In this document: positions 8,922 through 16,899 of the stretch, piece after piece | Position numbering within the stretch: the first letter of the stretch is position 1 | How the letters are laid out: every line of letters begins with the position of its first letter | Source: Oceaniglobus trochenteri | Lineage (GTDB): Bacteria; Pseudomonadota; Alphaproteobacteria; Rhodobacterales; Rhodobacteraceae | Length of the DNA: 64,000 bases | Assembly (NCBI RefSeq): GCF_020529025.1 | Contig: NZ_JACNMM010000004.1 | Coordinates: forward strand, 310,001 to 374,000 | Direction of reading: 5' to 3' | Made by a program: the position numbers and the translations under genes | Notes under the pieces: model-generated | The model's database searches: none | The model's input: only the letters and a program-made list of their open reading frames with translations | Told to the model about the DNA's origin: nothing

Positions 8922-9697
8922 TCGATCGCGGCTTTCAGATCGGCGATGCGATCATGGGCCGTCAGATCCGCGCGCATGGGCGTGATCGAGGTATAGCCTT
9001 CCAGGTTGTCATGGGAATCCGACCCCGGCGCGCTGGCTGTCTGTGCGCCGCCCTTGATCCAGAGGAACTTGCGCCCCGAGGGGGAATGGTGCGGCTGGGT
9101 CGAGAAATAGCTGTCGCGCCGGAAGCCCTGGGTCGAAACCCGCAGCCCCTTGACGGCGCTGCCCGGGACGGGCGGGAAATTGACGTTGTAAAACAGCCGG
9201 TAATCGGCATCGTCCCAGACGCCCTTGTCCAGCAGGGTGCGCAGGGTGGCGGCCCCGGTGCGCGCGGCGGCATCGAAGGGATCTTCCAGATCACGATTGC
9301 CCTCGCCGAAATACTGCGACAGCGCAATGGCCGGCAGACCCTGAAGCGCGGCTTCCATCGCGCCGCCGATGGTGCCGGAATAAAGCGTGTTCTCGGCGGC
9401 GTTGTTGCCACGGTTCACCCCCGAAAGAACAAGGTCGGGGCGTTGCGGCATCACGTCGTAGAGCGCCGCCAGCACGCAATCGGCGGGCGAGCCTTCGGCG
9501 GCCACCCGGCGCGGGCCCAGTTCGGCGATCATCATCGGGTGGGTGTAGCTGATGCAATGGCCGACGCCCGACTGTTCGAAGGCGGGGGCGACGGTCCAGA
9601 CCTCGCCCGTTGGCCCGGCCAGTTCATGGGCGATCTTTTCGAGTACCTTCAACCCCGGTGCATTGATGCCGTCGTCGTTGGTGATCAGAATTCGCAT
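8918..9697 (-). CDS. surE: 5'/3'-nucleotidase SurE
   Basis: Metal-dependent survival-protein phosphatase acting on nucleoside monophosphates. The start at 9697 gives [10 protein letters not shown], with the metal-binding aspartates D8 and D9; an upstream in-frame start would add 31 unconserved residues. The conserved SGVNRGNN and [10 protein letters not shown] segments are present. The 259-residue length is typical. It is the first gene of the surE-pcm pair (four-base overlap), with the NlpD-like gene downstream. Confidence 0.95.
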   Translation of the reverse strand: MRILITNDDGINAPGLKVLEKIAHELAGPTGEVWTVAPAFEQSGVGHCISYTHPMMIAELGPRRVAAEGSPADCVLAALYDVMPQRPDLVLSGVNRGNNAAENTLYSGTIGGAMEAALQGLPAIALSQYFGEGNRDLEDPFDAAARTGAATLRTLLDKGVWDDADYRLFYNVNFPPVPGSAVKGLRVSTQGFRRDSYFSTQPHHSPSGRKFLWIKGGAQTASAPGSDSHDNLEGYTSITPMRADLTAHDRIADLKAAIE

Positions 9698-9817
9698 GCC
9701 TTGCCCCTTGTCCGTTGTGACTTCATTAGGGGACGGGGGCCTTTGCGGCAAGCGGGGGAGCGCCCCTTTCGGGCACCGGGGTGCCCTCAAGGTGCGCTGT
9801 TGCCACGGTTGCGCGGA

Positions 9818-10474
9818 TCAGGGCGCGAACTGCGTCAGGAGGCGGGCAGCTTCGTCACCGGGCGCGGCAAGCGCGGTGCGGTCTTCGCCCGGAAAGAAGC
9901 GGGCGCGCAGGGCGGTGGGCATCGGCTGTGGCGCAAGGATATGGACCCGGGGGCCGATGGTTTCGGTTTCGCGCTGCCAGCTTTGCGCAAGGGCGATCTG
10001 GGCCGCCTTGCTGGCGCCGTAGCTGGCGAAGAATTTCTGACCCATGCGCGGATCGTCGAAGAACAGCGCCTGCCCGGCAGGGGCGGCCAGCAGCAGCGGC
10101 GCCACCATGGGGATCAGCGTTGCCGTCGCCGTGGCATTGGTGGCCAGGGATTTTGCCCAGTCCTTGGCGTCGAGGTGGCTGGACGGGGTCAGGGGGGCGG
10201 CATGGATCGCCGTATGCGCCCAGAGATCGACGTGCCCCCAGCGGTCATGCACCGAGCGGCAGAGATGCGCCATGGCCCCGGCATCGTTGATGTCGAGGGG
10301 GGCGAGGGTGGCAGTGCCGCCCGCGGCCTGGATTTCGTCGTCCAGTTCCTCAAGCGCGCCGGTGGTGCGCGCCACGGCGATGATGTGGTGCGTTTCGGCC
10401 AGCGCCTTGGCCAGCGCGGCACCCAGGCCGCGCGAGGCGCCGGTGATGAGGGCAATTTTGGTCATGGATGTCAC
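9818..10474 (-). CDS. short-chain dehydrogenase/reductase
   Basis: A 218-residue classical SDR with the Rossmann dinucleotide motif TGASRGLG near residue 11 and the YxxxK catalytic pair in SYGASKAA. It probably uses NADP(H), judging by the Arg in the glycine loop; the substrate is unknown. The chain is slightly short for the family, ending soon after the LTQFAP tail. It lies downstream of purF on the same strand, separated by about 100 bases that hold a type A motif and a long hairpin, so it may be transcribed on its own or by read-through. Confidence 0.85.
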   Translation of the reverse strand: MTSMTKIALITGASRGLGAALAKALAETHHIIAVARTTGALEELDDEIQAAGGTATLAPLDINDAGAMAHLCRSVHDRWGHVDLWAHTAIHAAPLTPSSHLDAKDWAKSLATNATATATLIPMVAPLLLAAPAGQALFFDDPRMGQKFFASYGASKAAQIALAQSWQRETETIGPRVHILAPQPMPTALRARFFPGEDRTALAAPGDEAARLLTQFAP

Positions 10475-10505
10475 TTCAGGCGGTTGCGCGGGAGGCGGGT
10501 GAGGG

Positions 10506-10541
10506 CGCCCCGGTCGAAAATCGGGATTTTCGCCCGGGGCG
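10506..10541 (-). terminator. long imperfect hairpin between purF and the SDR gene
   Basis: CGCCCCGG (10506-10513) pairs with 10534-10541. After one mismatch, CGAAAAT (10515-10521) pairs with ATTTTCG (10526-10532), leaving a four-base loop. This 15-pair stem follows the type A motif downstream of purF. There is no clear T tract, so it could be a processing or stabilising hairpin rather than an intrinsic terminator. Confidence 0.5.
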
Positions 10542-10542
10542 T

Positions 10543-10564
10543 GAGTATTTTCGGCAAGAAAGAG
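10543..10564 (-). repeat. dispersed intergenic motif, type A, copy 2
   Basis: On the minus strand: CTCTTTCTTGC, CGA, AAATACTC. It begins about ten bases after the purF stop codon, in purF's orientation, and is followed by the 10506-10541 hairpin. Confidence 0.75.
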
Positions 10565-10573
10565 GGGCGGGCG

Positions 10574-12040
10574 TCATTCGGCCGCGAGGGTGAAGCCCTT
10601 GTCGATCATGTCGGAGGGGGCGACCGGGTATTGCCCCGAGAAACAGGCATCGCAATATTGCGGTGACTTCGGGTTGCGGCCCTTTTTTTCGCCCACGGCA
10701 CGGTAGAGCCCGTCAAGCGAGATGAACCGGAGGCTGTCGACCTTGAGGTGATCGCGCATCTGCTCGGCGCTCATGTGTGAGGCGAGGAGCTTTTCGCGCT
10801 CGGGGGTGTCGACGCCGTAAAAGCAGGGCCAGGCGGTGGGCGGAGAGGCGATGCGGAAATGCACCTCGGCCGCGCCGGCATCGAGGATCATCTCGCGGAT
10901 CTTGATGGAGGTGGTGCCGCGCACGACGGAATCGTCCACCAGGATCACCCGCTTGCCCTTGATCAGCGCGCGGTTGACGTTGAGCTTCAGGCGCACACCC
11001 ATGTTGCGGATCTGTTCGGTGGGTTCGATGAAGGTGCGGCCCATGTACTGGTTGCGGATGATCCCCATGGCGTAGGGAATGCCGCTTTCCTGGCTGTATC
11101 CGATGGCGGCGGGGGTGCCGGAATCGGGCACGGGGCAGACGAGATCGGCCTCGACCGGGGCTTCGCGCGCCAGTTCCACGCCGATGGCGCGGCGGGTTTC
11201 ATAGACGCTGCGTCCGCCCAGAATGCTGTCGGGGCGCGAGAAATAGACATGTTCGAAGATGCAGAACCGGGGTTTCTGGGGCGCGAAGGGGCGGTGGCTT
11301 TGCACCTTGCCGTCCTCGATCACCACCATCTCGCCGGGTTCGACTTCGCGTTCGAAGCGGGCGCCGATGATGTCGAGCGCGCAGGTCTCGCTGGACAGCA
11401 CCCAGCCGTCGCCAAGACTGCCCAGCACCAGCGGGCGCACGCCCAGCGGATCGCGCACGCCGATCAGCTTGGTCCGGGTCATGGCGACGATCGAGAAGGC
11501 GCCTTCGACCCGGCGCAGGGCGTCCTGCATCCGTTCGGGCACCTTGCGCTGAAGCGAGCGGGCCATCAGGTGGATGATGCATTCGCTGTCGCTGGCCGAC
11601 TGGAAGATCGAGCCGGCGCCGATCAGCTCGCGTCGCAGGGCGACGGCATTGGTGATATTGCCGTTATGGGCGATGGCGGCACCACCCATGGAGAATTCGC
11701 CGAAGAAGGGCTGCACGTCGCGAATCTGGGTGTTGCCCTTCGATCCGGCGGTGGAATAGCGCACATGCCCGATGGCCAGGGGGCCGGGCAGGGTGTCCAT
11801 CAGCGACTGCTTGGTGAAGTTGTCGCGCACGTATCCGAAACGGCGGGCGCTGTTGAAGCCCTGTTCGGCGTCGTGGCTGACGATGCCGCCGGCCTCCTGG
11901 CCGCGGTGCTGCAGGGCATGCAGGCCAAGCGCGACGAAATTGGCCGCGTCGGCCACCCCCGTCACACCGAAGACGCCGCATTCCTCCTTCAGCTTGTCAC
12001 TGTCGAAATCGAATGGGTGGGCAGGGGGCATGTCGGGCAT
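10574..12040 (-). CDS. purF: amidophosphoribosyltransferase
   Basis: First committed enzyme of purine synthesis: converts PRPP and glutamine to phosphoribosylamine. A propeptide of about 20 residues precedes the N-terminal nucleophile in EECGVFG (C21), as in the self-processed B. subtilis-type enzyme. The glutaminase domain spans about 21-250. The PRTase domain has the PRPP loop VILVDDSVVRGT near residue 365. The C-terminal YCDACFSG cysteines match the iron-sulfur-binding type. Its 488 residues are normal. cvpA, often beside purF, lies 2.9 kb away on the same strand. Confidence 0.96.
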   Translation of the reverse strand: MPDMPPAHPFDFDSDKLKEECGVFGVTGVADAANFVALGLHALQHRGQEAGGIVSHDAEQGFNSARRFGYVRDNFTKQSLMDTLPGPLAIGHVRYSTAGSKGNTQIRDVQPFFGEFSMGGAAIAHNGNITNAVALRRELIGAGSIFQSASDSECIIHLMARSLQRKVPERMQDALRRVEGAFSIVAMTRTKLIGVRDPLGVRPLVLGSLGDGWVLSSETCALDIIGARFEREVEPGEMVVIEDGKVQSHRPFAPQKPRFCIFEHVYFSRPDSILGGRSVYETRRAIGVELAREAPVEADLVCPVPDSGTPAAIGYSQESGIPYAMGIIRNQYMGRTFIEPTEQIRNMGVRLKLNVNRALIKGKRVILVDDSVVRGTTSIKIREMILDAGAAEVHFRIASPPTAWPCFYGVDTPEREKLLASHMSAEQMRDHLKVDSLRFISLDGLYRAVGEKKGRNPKSPQYCDACFSGQYPVAPSDMIDKGFTLAAE

Positions 12041-12140
12041 GGGCGCGCGCTCCGAATCCTTTGGGCTGTTGGGCCATCACATAGTGGGTCTGGCGGGCGG
12101 TGTCACCCAAGGATCACGTTTCGCCGCGTTGCAGTGCCCG

Positions 12141-12734
12141 CTAGGGCCTCAGCACTGGCCAAAGCGAGGCCACCAGAAGCACCGCCATCGTCCAGTTGAA
12201 GGCGCGCAGGCGGGCCGGATTGGTGAGGATGCGCCGCATCTGCCGCCCCGTGACCGTCCAGAGCGAGATCGCCGGCAGGTTTATGCCGCCAAAGACCAGG
12301 GCGACCAGCGCAATGGCCGTCAGGGTTTGCGAGGGGGCATAGGCCGAGGTCGCGGTCAGCGCCATGGCCCAGGCCTTGGGGTTTACCCACTGGAAGGCGG
12401 CGGCCTGCCAGAAGGTGATCGGCTGCCCCTCGGCGCGGGTCGGATCGGGCGGGGCGGCATGTGCGATCTTCCAGGCCAGATACAGCAGGAAGACGACCGA
12501 CAGCACCTTCAGCACCAGGTGCACCACGGGGAAGGCGCGAAACACCCCCTGCAACCCGACCCCGACCAGCAGGACCATGATGACGAATCCCAGTGCCACC
12601 CCCATCATGTGCGGCAGGGTGCGCCGCAGCCCGAAATTGGCCCCCGATGCCATGAGCATCAGGTTGTTGGGCCCCGGCGTGATGGACGAGACAAGGGCGA
12701 AGGCCGCAAGGGCGGGAAGAAGATCATTGGTCAT
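12141..12734 (-). CDS. LysE/RhtB-family amino-acid exporter
   Basis: A 197-residue inner-membrane protein with about six hydrophobic segments. The LysE signature near the N-terminus is SSITPGPNNLML. The start at 12734 gives MTNDLLPALAAF; upstream in-frame codons belong to the antisense of the neighbouring regulator. Family members export amino acids or homoserine lactones; the substrate cannot be assigned. It is divergent from an Lrp/AsnC regulator, and the 72-base gap contains a near-perfect palindrome, so control by that regulator is likely. Confidence 0.9.
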   Translation of the reverse strand: MTNDLLPALAAFALVSSITPGPNNLMLMASGANFGLRRTLPHMMGVALGFVIMVLLVGVGLQGVFRAFPVVHLVLKVLSVVFLLYLAWKIAHAAPPDPTRAEGQPITFWQAAAFQWVNPKAWAMALTATSAYAPSQTLTAIALVALVFGGINLPAISLWTVTGRQMRRILTNPARLRAFNWTMAVLLVASLWPVLRP

Positions 12735-12767
12735 CGCGCAATGATCTGCCAAAGCGGGCGCATTGAA

Positions 12768-12785
12768 ATTGCGAAATTCCGCAAT
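12768..12785. promoter_or_regulatory. candidate Lrp-type operator
   Basis: ATTGCGAAATTCCGCAAT is an 18-base palindrome with only one mismatched pair, centred in the divergent gap between the LysE exporter and the Lrp regulator. Lrp/AsnC proteins bind such A/T-centred palindromes. Autoregulation with ligand-dependent control of the exporter is inferred. Confidence 0.55.
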
Positions 12786-12806
12786 CTGGCCCATGATGCG
12801 CAACAG

Positions 12807-13259
12807 ATGACGAAGATTGACGCCATTAACGAACGGATATTGCAGGCCCTGTCGCGCAATGCCCGGCAAAGCAACATGGAACTGGCCGAACGGATCGGCC
12901 TGTCGCCCTCGGCCTGCCTGCGCCGGGTGCAGGAGCTTGAGCGCATCGGCGTGATCCGGGGTTATCGCGCGGTGCTGGACGGCGAAGCGGTCGGGCGCGG
13001 CTTTGTGGCTTACATGACCGTGGGGCTGAACGATCACACCAAGCGCAGCCAGGAGGCCTTCGAGAGGTCCATCGCCCAGGCGCCGCAGGTTGTCGAATGC
13101 CACAACATCACCGGCACCGTGGAATACCTGCTGCGCATCGAGGTGCGCGATCTTGCGGCCTACAAGTACTTTCACACCGATGTCCTGGGCACCTTGCCTC
13201 AGGTCAGCGCGATCACCACCTATGTCGTCATGGGCTCACCCAAGGACACGCGCGCCTGA
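12807..13259 (+). CDS. Lrp/AsnC-family transcriptional regulator
   Basis: A 150-residue regulator. It has an N-terminal AsnC-type helix-turn-helix (residues 4-60, with the hallmark LSPSACLRRVQELE) and a C-terminal RAM ligand-binding domain (about 70-145). The start at 12807 gives MTKIDAINERIL, the usual N-terminus; longer in-frame upstream sequence runs through the antisense of purF and lysE. Family members sense amino acids as octamers. Divergence from a LysE exporter with a palindrome between them suggests it controls that exporter. Confidence 0.93.
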   Translation: MTKIDAINERILQALSRNARQSNMELAERIGLSPSACLRRVQELERIGVIRGYRAVLDGEAVGRGFVAYMTVGLNDHTKRSQEAFERSIAQAPQVVECHNITGTVEYLLRIEVRDLAAYKYFHTDVLGTLPQVSAITTYVVMGSPKDTRA

Positions 13260-13338
13260 CATTGCCGTGAGGGGCCTTGGCCGGCGTGTGGCTTGCTGGC
13301 ATATGCAGCCCAAGGAAACAACGAAGACGAGGACCAGT

Positions 13339-13920
13339 ATGGCAGGCACACCCCCCACCCGACGCAGGATGCTGGCAACGGCCGCGGCTTTCATCGCGGC
13401 ACCGCAGATCATCCGCGCTCAGGATATCCAACCCGACGTGCGGGCCGATCCGACGGCGCGGCGCAATGCCTCGGCCTTCGTGACCCAGCGCTGGGAAGAC
13501 CACTTCGACCAGCTGGGCCGTGTCACCATCGTGGCCGACACCACCTCGCGCGCGCTGCACTATTGGGCGGCCGATGGCAGCGATTACCGGATGTACCCCA
13601 CGTCGGTGCCGCTGACCGAAGAGCTGACGCGCCTCGGCTATACCGAGGTGGTGCGCAAGAAGGTCGGCCCCACCTGGACGCCGACAGCTTCGATGCGCGA
13701 GCGTGATCCGACACTGCCCACCTTCATGCCCGCGGGCGAGGATAACCCCCTGGGCACCCATGCGCTCTATCTCAGCTGGCCTGCCTACCTGATCCACGGC
13801 ACCCACGATACCCGCAAGATCGGGCGCCGTTCGTCCTCGGGCTGCATCGGCCTGTACAACCGCCAGATCGCCGAACTGTTTGAACTCGTGCCGGTCGGCG
13901 CGCAGGTCCGCCTTATCTGA
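13339..13920 (+). CDS. L,D-transpeptidase (YkuD family)
   Basis: A 193-residue exported cell-wall enzyme that forms L,D-crosslinks or attaches proteins to peptidoglycan. The N-terminus TRRRMLATAAAF followed by a hydrophobic stretch is a Tat-like signal. The YkuD domain (about 60-193) has IHGT and the catalytic-cysteine segment SSGCIGLYN. The canonical motif is SHGCIRM, so both the His and the Arg flanking the cysteine are substituted; the Ser variant is common in alphaproteobacteria, the Gly less so. A second ATG at 13303 would add 12 residues. A bidirectional terminator follows. Confidence 0.88.
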   Translation: MAGTPPTRRRMLATAAAFIAAPQIIRAQDIQPDVRADPTARRNASAFVTQRWEDHFDQLGRVTIVADTTSRALHYWAADGSDYRMYPTSVPLTEELTRLGYTEVVRKKVGPTWTPTASMRERDPTLPTFMPAGEDNPLGTHALYLSWPAYLIHGTHDTRKIGRRSSSGCIGLYNRQIAELFELVPVGAQVRLI

Positions 13921-13941
13921 CGAACCCCATCTGACGAAAAG

Positions 13942-13979
13942 GAAACGGCGCGCCCATGTCGGGTGCGCCGTTTCTGTTT
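13942..13979. terminator. bidirectional terminator
   Basis: A continuous 14-pair stem (13942-13955 with 13961-13974, one G-T wobble) with a five-base loop, TGTTTT on the right and AAAA on the left. It sits between the convergent L,D-transpeptidase and host-attachment-like genes, so it can serve both strands. Confidence 0.85.
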
Positions 13980-14447
13980 TCAGGCGGCCAATTCGCCTTT
14001 CACCAGGGTTTCGATCTCATCGACCGAATGGTTGGTCAGGGTCTTCGGGATCTCACCGATGATCTTATCCTCGACCTCCTTGTGCAGGCTCTTGCGCAAC
14101 TCGCCCAGAACCTTCGGCGCGGCGACGATCACCAGGTGCTTGAATTCCCCCCGATGGGCCTGCCGATAAAGGATATCGGCCAAGTCATCCGCGAACCTAT
14201 CCTTGGCCAGTTGGTGCCAATCGGTATCCTGAAAGGCCGAGCGTGGCCCGGATGAGGCATTGCCGGGCCGGCCCTCCTGCATGCGCCCCGGACGGTTGGC
14301 GGACTGGTCAATGTCCTTGGGGTTGTCCTGCTCCTCGATCCGCCGAACCTGAAGATAGGGGTCTTCACCGTCGGTCACATTCTCAAGGAACAGCGCCTTC
14401 TCGCCGTCGGCGATCAGAACCCAGGCTCCGTTTTTCAATCGGGTCAT
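13980..14447 (-). CDS. host attachment protein-like (eRF1-fold, RF12-type) protein
   Basis: A 155-residue protein of the family annotated as host attachment protein after Agrobacterium AttH-like genes, related to the bacterial archaeo-eukaryotic release factor 1 domain. Visible features are an N-terminal ALFLEN strand, a charged central loop rich in Asn/Pro/Arg, and a C-terminal half with LVIVAAPKVLGELR and a LHKEV segment typical of these domains. The start at 14447 gives MTRLKNGAWVLIADG. It lies one base after the stop of a small charged protein, so the two form a unit. The biochemical role is unknown; the name does not imply a demonstrated function. Confidence 0.75.
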   Translation of the reverse strand: MTRLKNGAWVLIADGEKALFLENVTDGEDPYLQVRRIEEQDNPKDIDQSANRPGRMQEGRPGNASSGPRSAFQDTDWHQLAKDRFADDLADILYRQAHRGEFKHLVIVAAPKVLGELRKSLHKEVEDKIIGEIPKTLTNHSVDEIETLVKGELAA

Positions 14448-14448
14448 A

Positions 14449-14685
14449 CTATTTGTCCCCCGTGCCGTGGTGTCCGCCAAGGTTGCCGTCACCCTTTTCG
14501 TCGGATTTTGTGACGCGGGTCTTCCCGCCACCCTGTTCGGCGCGTTTCAACTCGTCGCGGGTGCCGACCTTGCGTTCCAGATTGCCCTGCGCGCGGCCCT
14601 GCTGGCCCGGCGTGGCGGTGTCGTCGATCAGCGCATCGGTGTCGCGGCTGCCATCGGTTGATCTCTTGCGTTCGGCCATTGTCAT
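14449..14685 (-). CDS. small highly charged hypothetical protein
   Basis: A 78-residue hydrophilic, probably disordered protein rich in Gly, Asp, Lys, Arg and Thr, with no hydrophobic core. A second Met at residue 3 is an alternative start. It ends one base before the start of the host-attachment-like gene, which supports it as a real coupled gene. I recognise no domain. The composition recalls small stress-associated hydrophilic proteins, but that is only a resemblance. Confidence 0.6.
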   Translation of the reverse strand: MTMAERKRSTDGSRDTDALIDDTATPGQQGRAQGNLERKVGTRDELKRAEQGGGKTRVTKSDEKGDGNLGGHHGTGDK

Positions 14686-14758
14686 GTCCTTTCACTTCAA
14701 CTGTGAAATCAACACGCGCCAAGGGCCGAAGTTCCCGAAGGAAGATCGCCGCCGCTCT

Positions 14759-14800
14759 CATCTTTGGTCTTAAAAATACCCCGCCGGAGGCTCCCGCAGG
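14759..14800 (+). repeat. dispersed intergenic motif, type B, copy 3
   Basis: CATCTTTGGTC, TTA, AAAATACC, then CCGCCGGAGGC and TCCCGCAGG. It lies between cvpA and the small charged gene, on the strand opposite to both. The trailing GCCGGAGGC block is shared with copies at 23801 and 54189. Confidence 0.75.
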
Positions 14801-14892
14801 ATCAGGTCGCGCTGCCCTGGGATCGGGCGCGCACCATTCGCAACGGGCGCCCGCAAGGAATGGACTGGCGCGCCCTGCGCGCCTCCGCCGGG

Positions 14893-15447
14893 TCAGGCGC
14901 CGCAGTCGCCCACCAGCTGCTCATAACGCGACACGATCCAGCCGGGCGCATCGCTGGGGATCTGTTCGTCGATGCTGGCCTGTGTGCGGGCAAAGATCTT
15001 TGCGGTGCGGCTGTTGTCGACCATGGGAATCGAATCCGTCGTCACCATGCGGTCGTAGACCACCATCGCCACCGCAACCAGAAGAACACCCCGCGCCACC
15101 CCGAAGAGAAAGCCGATGGCCTGGTCCACGCCGCCAAGGGCCGACCGCTGGACCGCCCCGGCAAAAAGCGGCGTGAAGATCGAGGCCAGCACCAGCGCCA
15201 CCGCGAAGACGGCGGCAAAGGCGGCGATGATCGACAATTCGCAACTGTCGCCCAGGAAATCGCCCAGAACTGGGATCTCCCGCACCAGGGGTTCGGCCTG
15301 GGGGGCGAAGATGAAGGCCAGGATGGCCGCCGCGATCCAGCCGACGATGGCCATCGCCTCGCGCACGAAACCGCGGGAATAGGCCAGGATGGCCGAAATC
15401 ACGATCACTGCCGCGACCACACCATCAATGATGGTAAAACCTTCCAT
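14893..15447 (-). CDS. cvpA: CvpA family inner-membrane protein
   Basis: A 184-residue membrane protein with four hydrophobic segments in the first 130 residues (typical N-terminus MEGFTIIDGVVAAVIV) and a soluble C-terminal tail. CvpA is needed for colicin V export and envelope-stress tolerance in enterics; its exact function is unsettled. I chose 15447 because it gives the conserved N-terminus after AGGAAAAGG. An in-frame ATG at 15492 overlapping the radA stop would add 15 polar residues. It is downstream of radA and near purF, the common cvpA-purF neighbourhood. Confidence 0.9.
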   Translation of the reverse strand: MEGFTIIDGVVAAVIVISAILAYSRGFVREAMAIVGWIAAAILAFIFAPQAEPLVREIPVLGDFLGDSCELSIIAAFAAVFAVALVLASIFTPLFAGAVQRSALGGVDQAIGFLFGVARGVLLVAVAMVVYDRMVTTDSIPMVDNSRTAKIFARTQASIDEQIPSDAPGWIVSRYEQLVGDCGA

Positions 15448-15488
15448 AACCGTCGCCTTTTCCTGTTGCAGCCCGCGGGCCGCCGATG

Positions 15489-16853
15489 TCATCCCGCGCC
15501 GAACAGATCACCCACAAGCCCGGTCAGATCGCCGTACTGTCGCAGGGACAGGCCGAACGTTCCAGAGGTCTTGCTGCGCTCGGGCGCAATCGCCGCCGTG
15601 AAACCAAGTTTTTGCGCCTCTTTCAACCTGTTTTCGGTCTGACCGACAGGGCGCAGGGCGCCCGACAGGCTGATTTCACCAAAAACCACCGATTGGGCGG
15701 GCAGGGCGGTGTCTTCCCGCGCGCTGAGCAGGGCCATGGCCACCGCCAGGTCGGCCGCCGGTTCGCTGACGCGAAGGCCGCCTGCCACGTTCAGATAGAC
15801 GTCAAGGCCGGTGAAGGGGATCGCACAGCGCGCCTCCAGCACCGCCAGAATCATCGCCAGCCGCCCACCGTCCCATCCGACGGTGCTGCGCCGGGGCTGG
15901 CTGTGGGGCGTGGGGGCCACCAGCGCCTGGAATTCACACAGCACCGGGCGCGTGCCTTCGATTCCGGCAAAGACCACCGACCCGGGCGCCGGGTTCTCGC
16001 GGTCGCTGAGAAACAGCGCGCTGGGGTTCGTCACCTCGGCCAGGCCATCGCCTGTCATCTCGAAAACGCCGATCTCGTCCGCCGGGCCAAAGCGGTTCTT
16101 CACCGCCCGCAGGATGCGAAACTGGTGGCCGCGTTCGCCCTCGAAATACAGTACGGTGTCGACCATGTGTTCCACCACGCGCGGCCCGGCGATCTGACCG
16201 TCCTTGGTGACGTGGCCCACCAGGATCACCGCCACCCCGTGGCGCTTGGCAAAGGTGGTCAGTTCATGGGCCGCCGCACGCACCTGGCTGACCGAACCGG
16301 GCGCCGATGACACCTGATCGCTCCACATGGTCTGGATCGAATCGATGATTGCAAGGGCCGGCTTTTCCGTCTCCAGCATGGTCAGGATGTCGCGCAGGTT
16401 GGTTTCCGTCGCCAGCTTGACGGGGGCCGAGGCAAGGCCAAGGCGTTGGGCGCGCATCCGCACCTGGGCGCTGGCCTCTTCGCCGCTGACATAGACCGAT
16501 TTCAGCCCGGCGTTGGCGAAACTGGCCGCCGCCTGCAACAGAAGCGTGGATTTGCCGATACCCGGATCGCCGCCCACCAGAATGGCCGAAGCCGGGACAA
16601 GCCCGCCCCCCAGCACCCGGTCCAGTTCGTCGATGCCCGACGACGTGCGCGGCGGCGGGGACTCGTCGCTGGCCAGATCGGACAGGACGATGCGGTTGCC
16701 CCGTTTCGACCCCAGCGATTGCGCGGCGGGGCCAGACGACAGGGGCACTTCCTCGACGATGGAGTTCCACGCGCCACAGGCATCGCAGCGGCCCGACCAT
16801 TTGGAATGGGCCGCACCGCAGGCGTTACAGGTATATCCGGGAGCTTTTGCCAT
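15489..16853 (-). CDS. radA: DNA repair protein RadA
   Basis: RecA-family ATPase that drives branch migration in recombinational repair. The start at 16853 gives MAKAPGYTCNACG. A zinc ribbon occupies residues 8-28 with cysteines in CNAC and CDAC. The Walker A is in GGDPGIGKST, followed by the RadA-specific VKNRFG motif near residue 255. The C-terminal Lon-protease-like domain spans about 280-454. Its 454 residues match the family. It is followed by cvpA and preceded by two membrane paralogs and alr. Confidence 0.96.
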   Translation of the reverse strand: MAKAPGYTCNACGAAHSKWSGRCDACGAWNSIVEEVPLSSGPAAQSLGSKRGNRIVLSDLASDESPPPRTSSGIDELDRVLGGGLVPASAILVGGDPGIGKSTLLLQAAASFANAGLKSVYVSGEEASAQVRMRAQRLGLASAPVKLATETNLRDILTMLETEKPALAIIDSIQTMWSDQVSSAPGSVSQVRAAAHELTTFAKRHGVAVILVGHVTKDGQIAGPRVVEHMVDTVLYFEGERGHQFRILRAVKNRFGPADEIGVFEMTGDGLAEVTNPSALFLSDRENPAPGSVVFAGIEGTRPVLCEFQALVAPTPHSQPRRSTVGWDGGRLAMILAVLEARCAIPFTGLDVYLNVAGGLRVSEPAADLAVAMALLSAREDTALPAQSVVFGEISLSGALRPVGQTENRLKEAQKLGFTAAIAPERSKTSGTFGLSLRQYGDLTGLVGDLFGAG

Positions 16854-16899
16854 GGCGTCTTTTGCCCCCAAAGGGCCGGGCGGCGCAAGGGTGCCATCA

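Noticed and set aside
13980-14447. Prophage or conjugation locus suggested by the name host attachment protein
   Set aside because: No phage, integrase or transfer gene is nearby, and the family name is historical.
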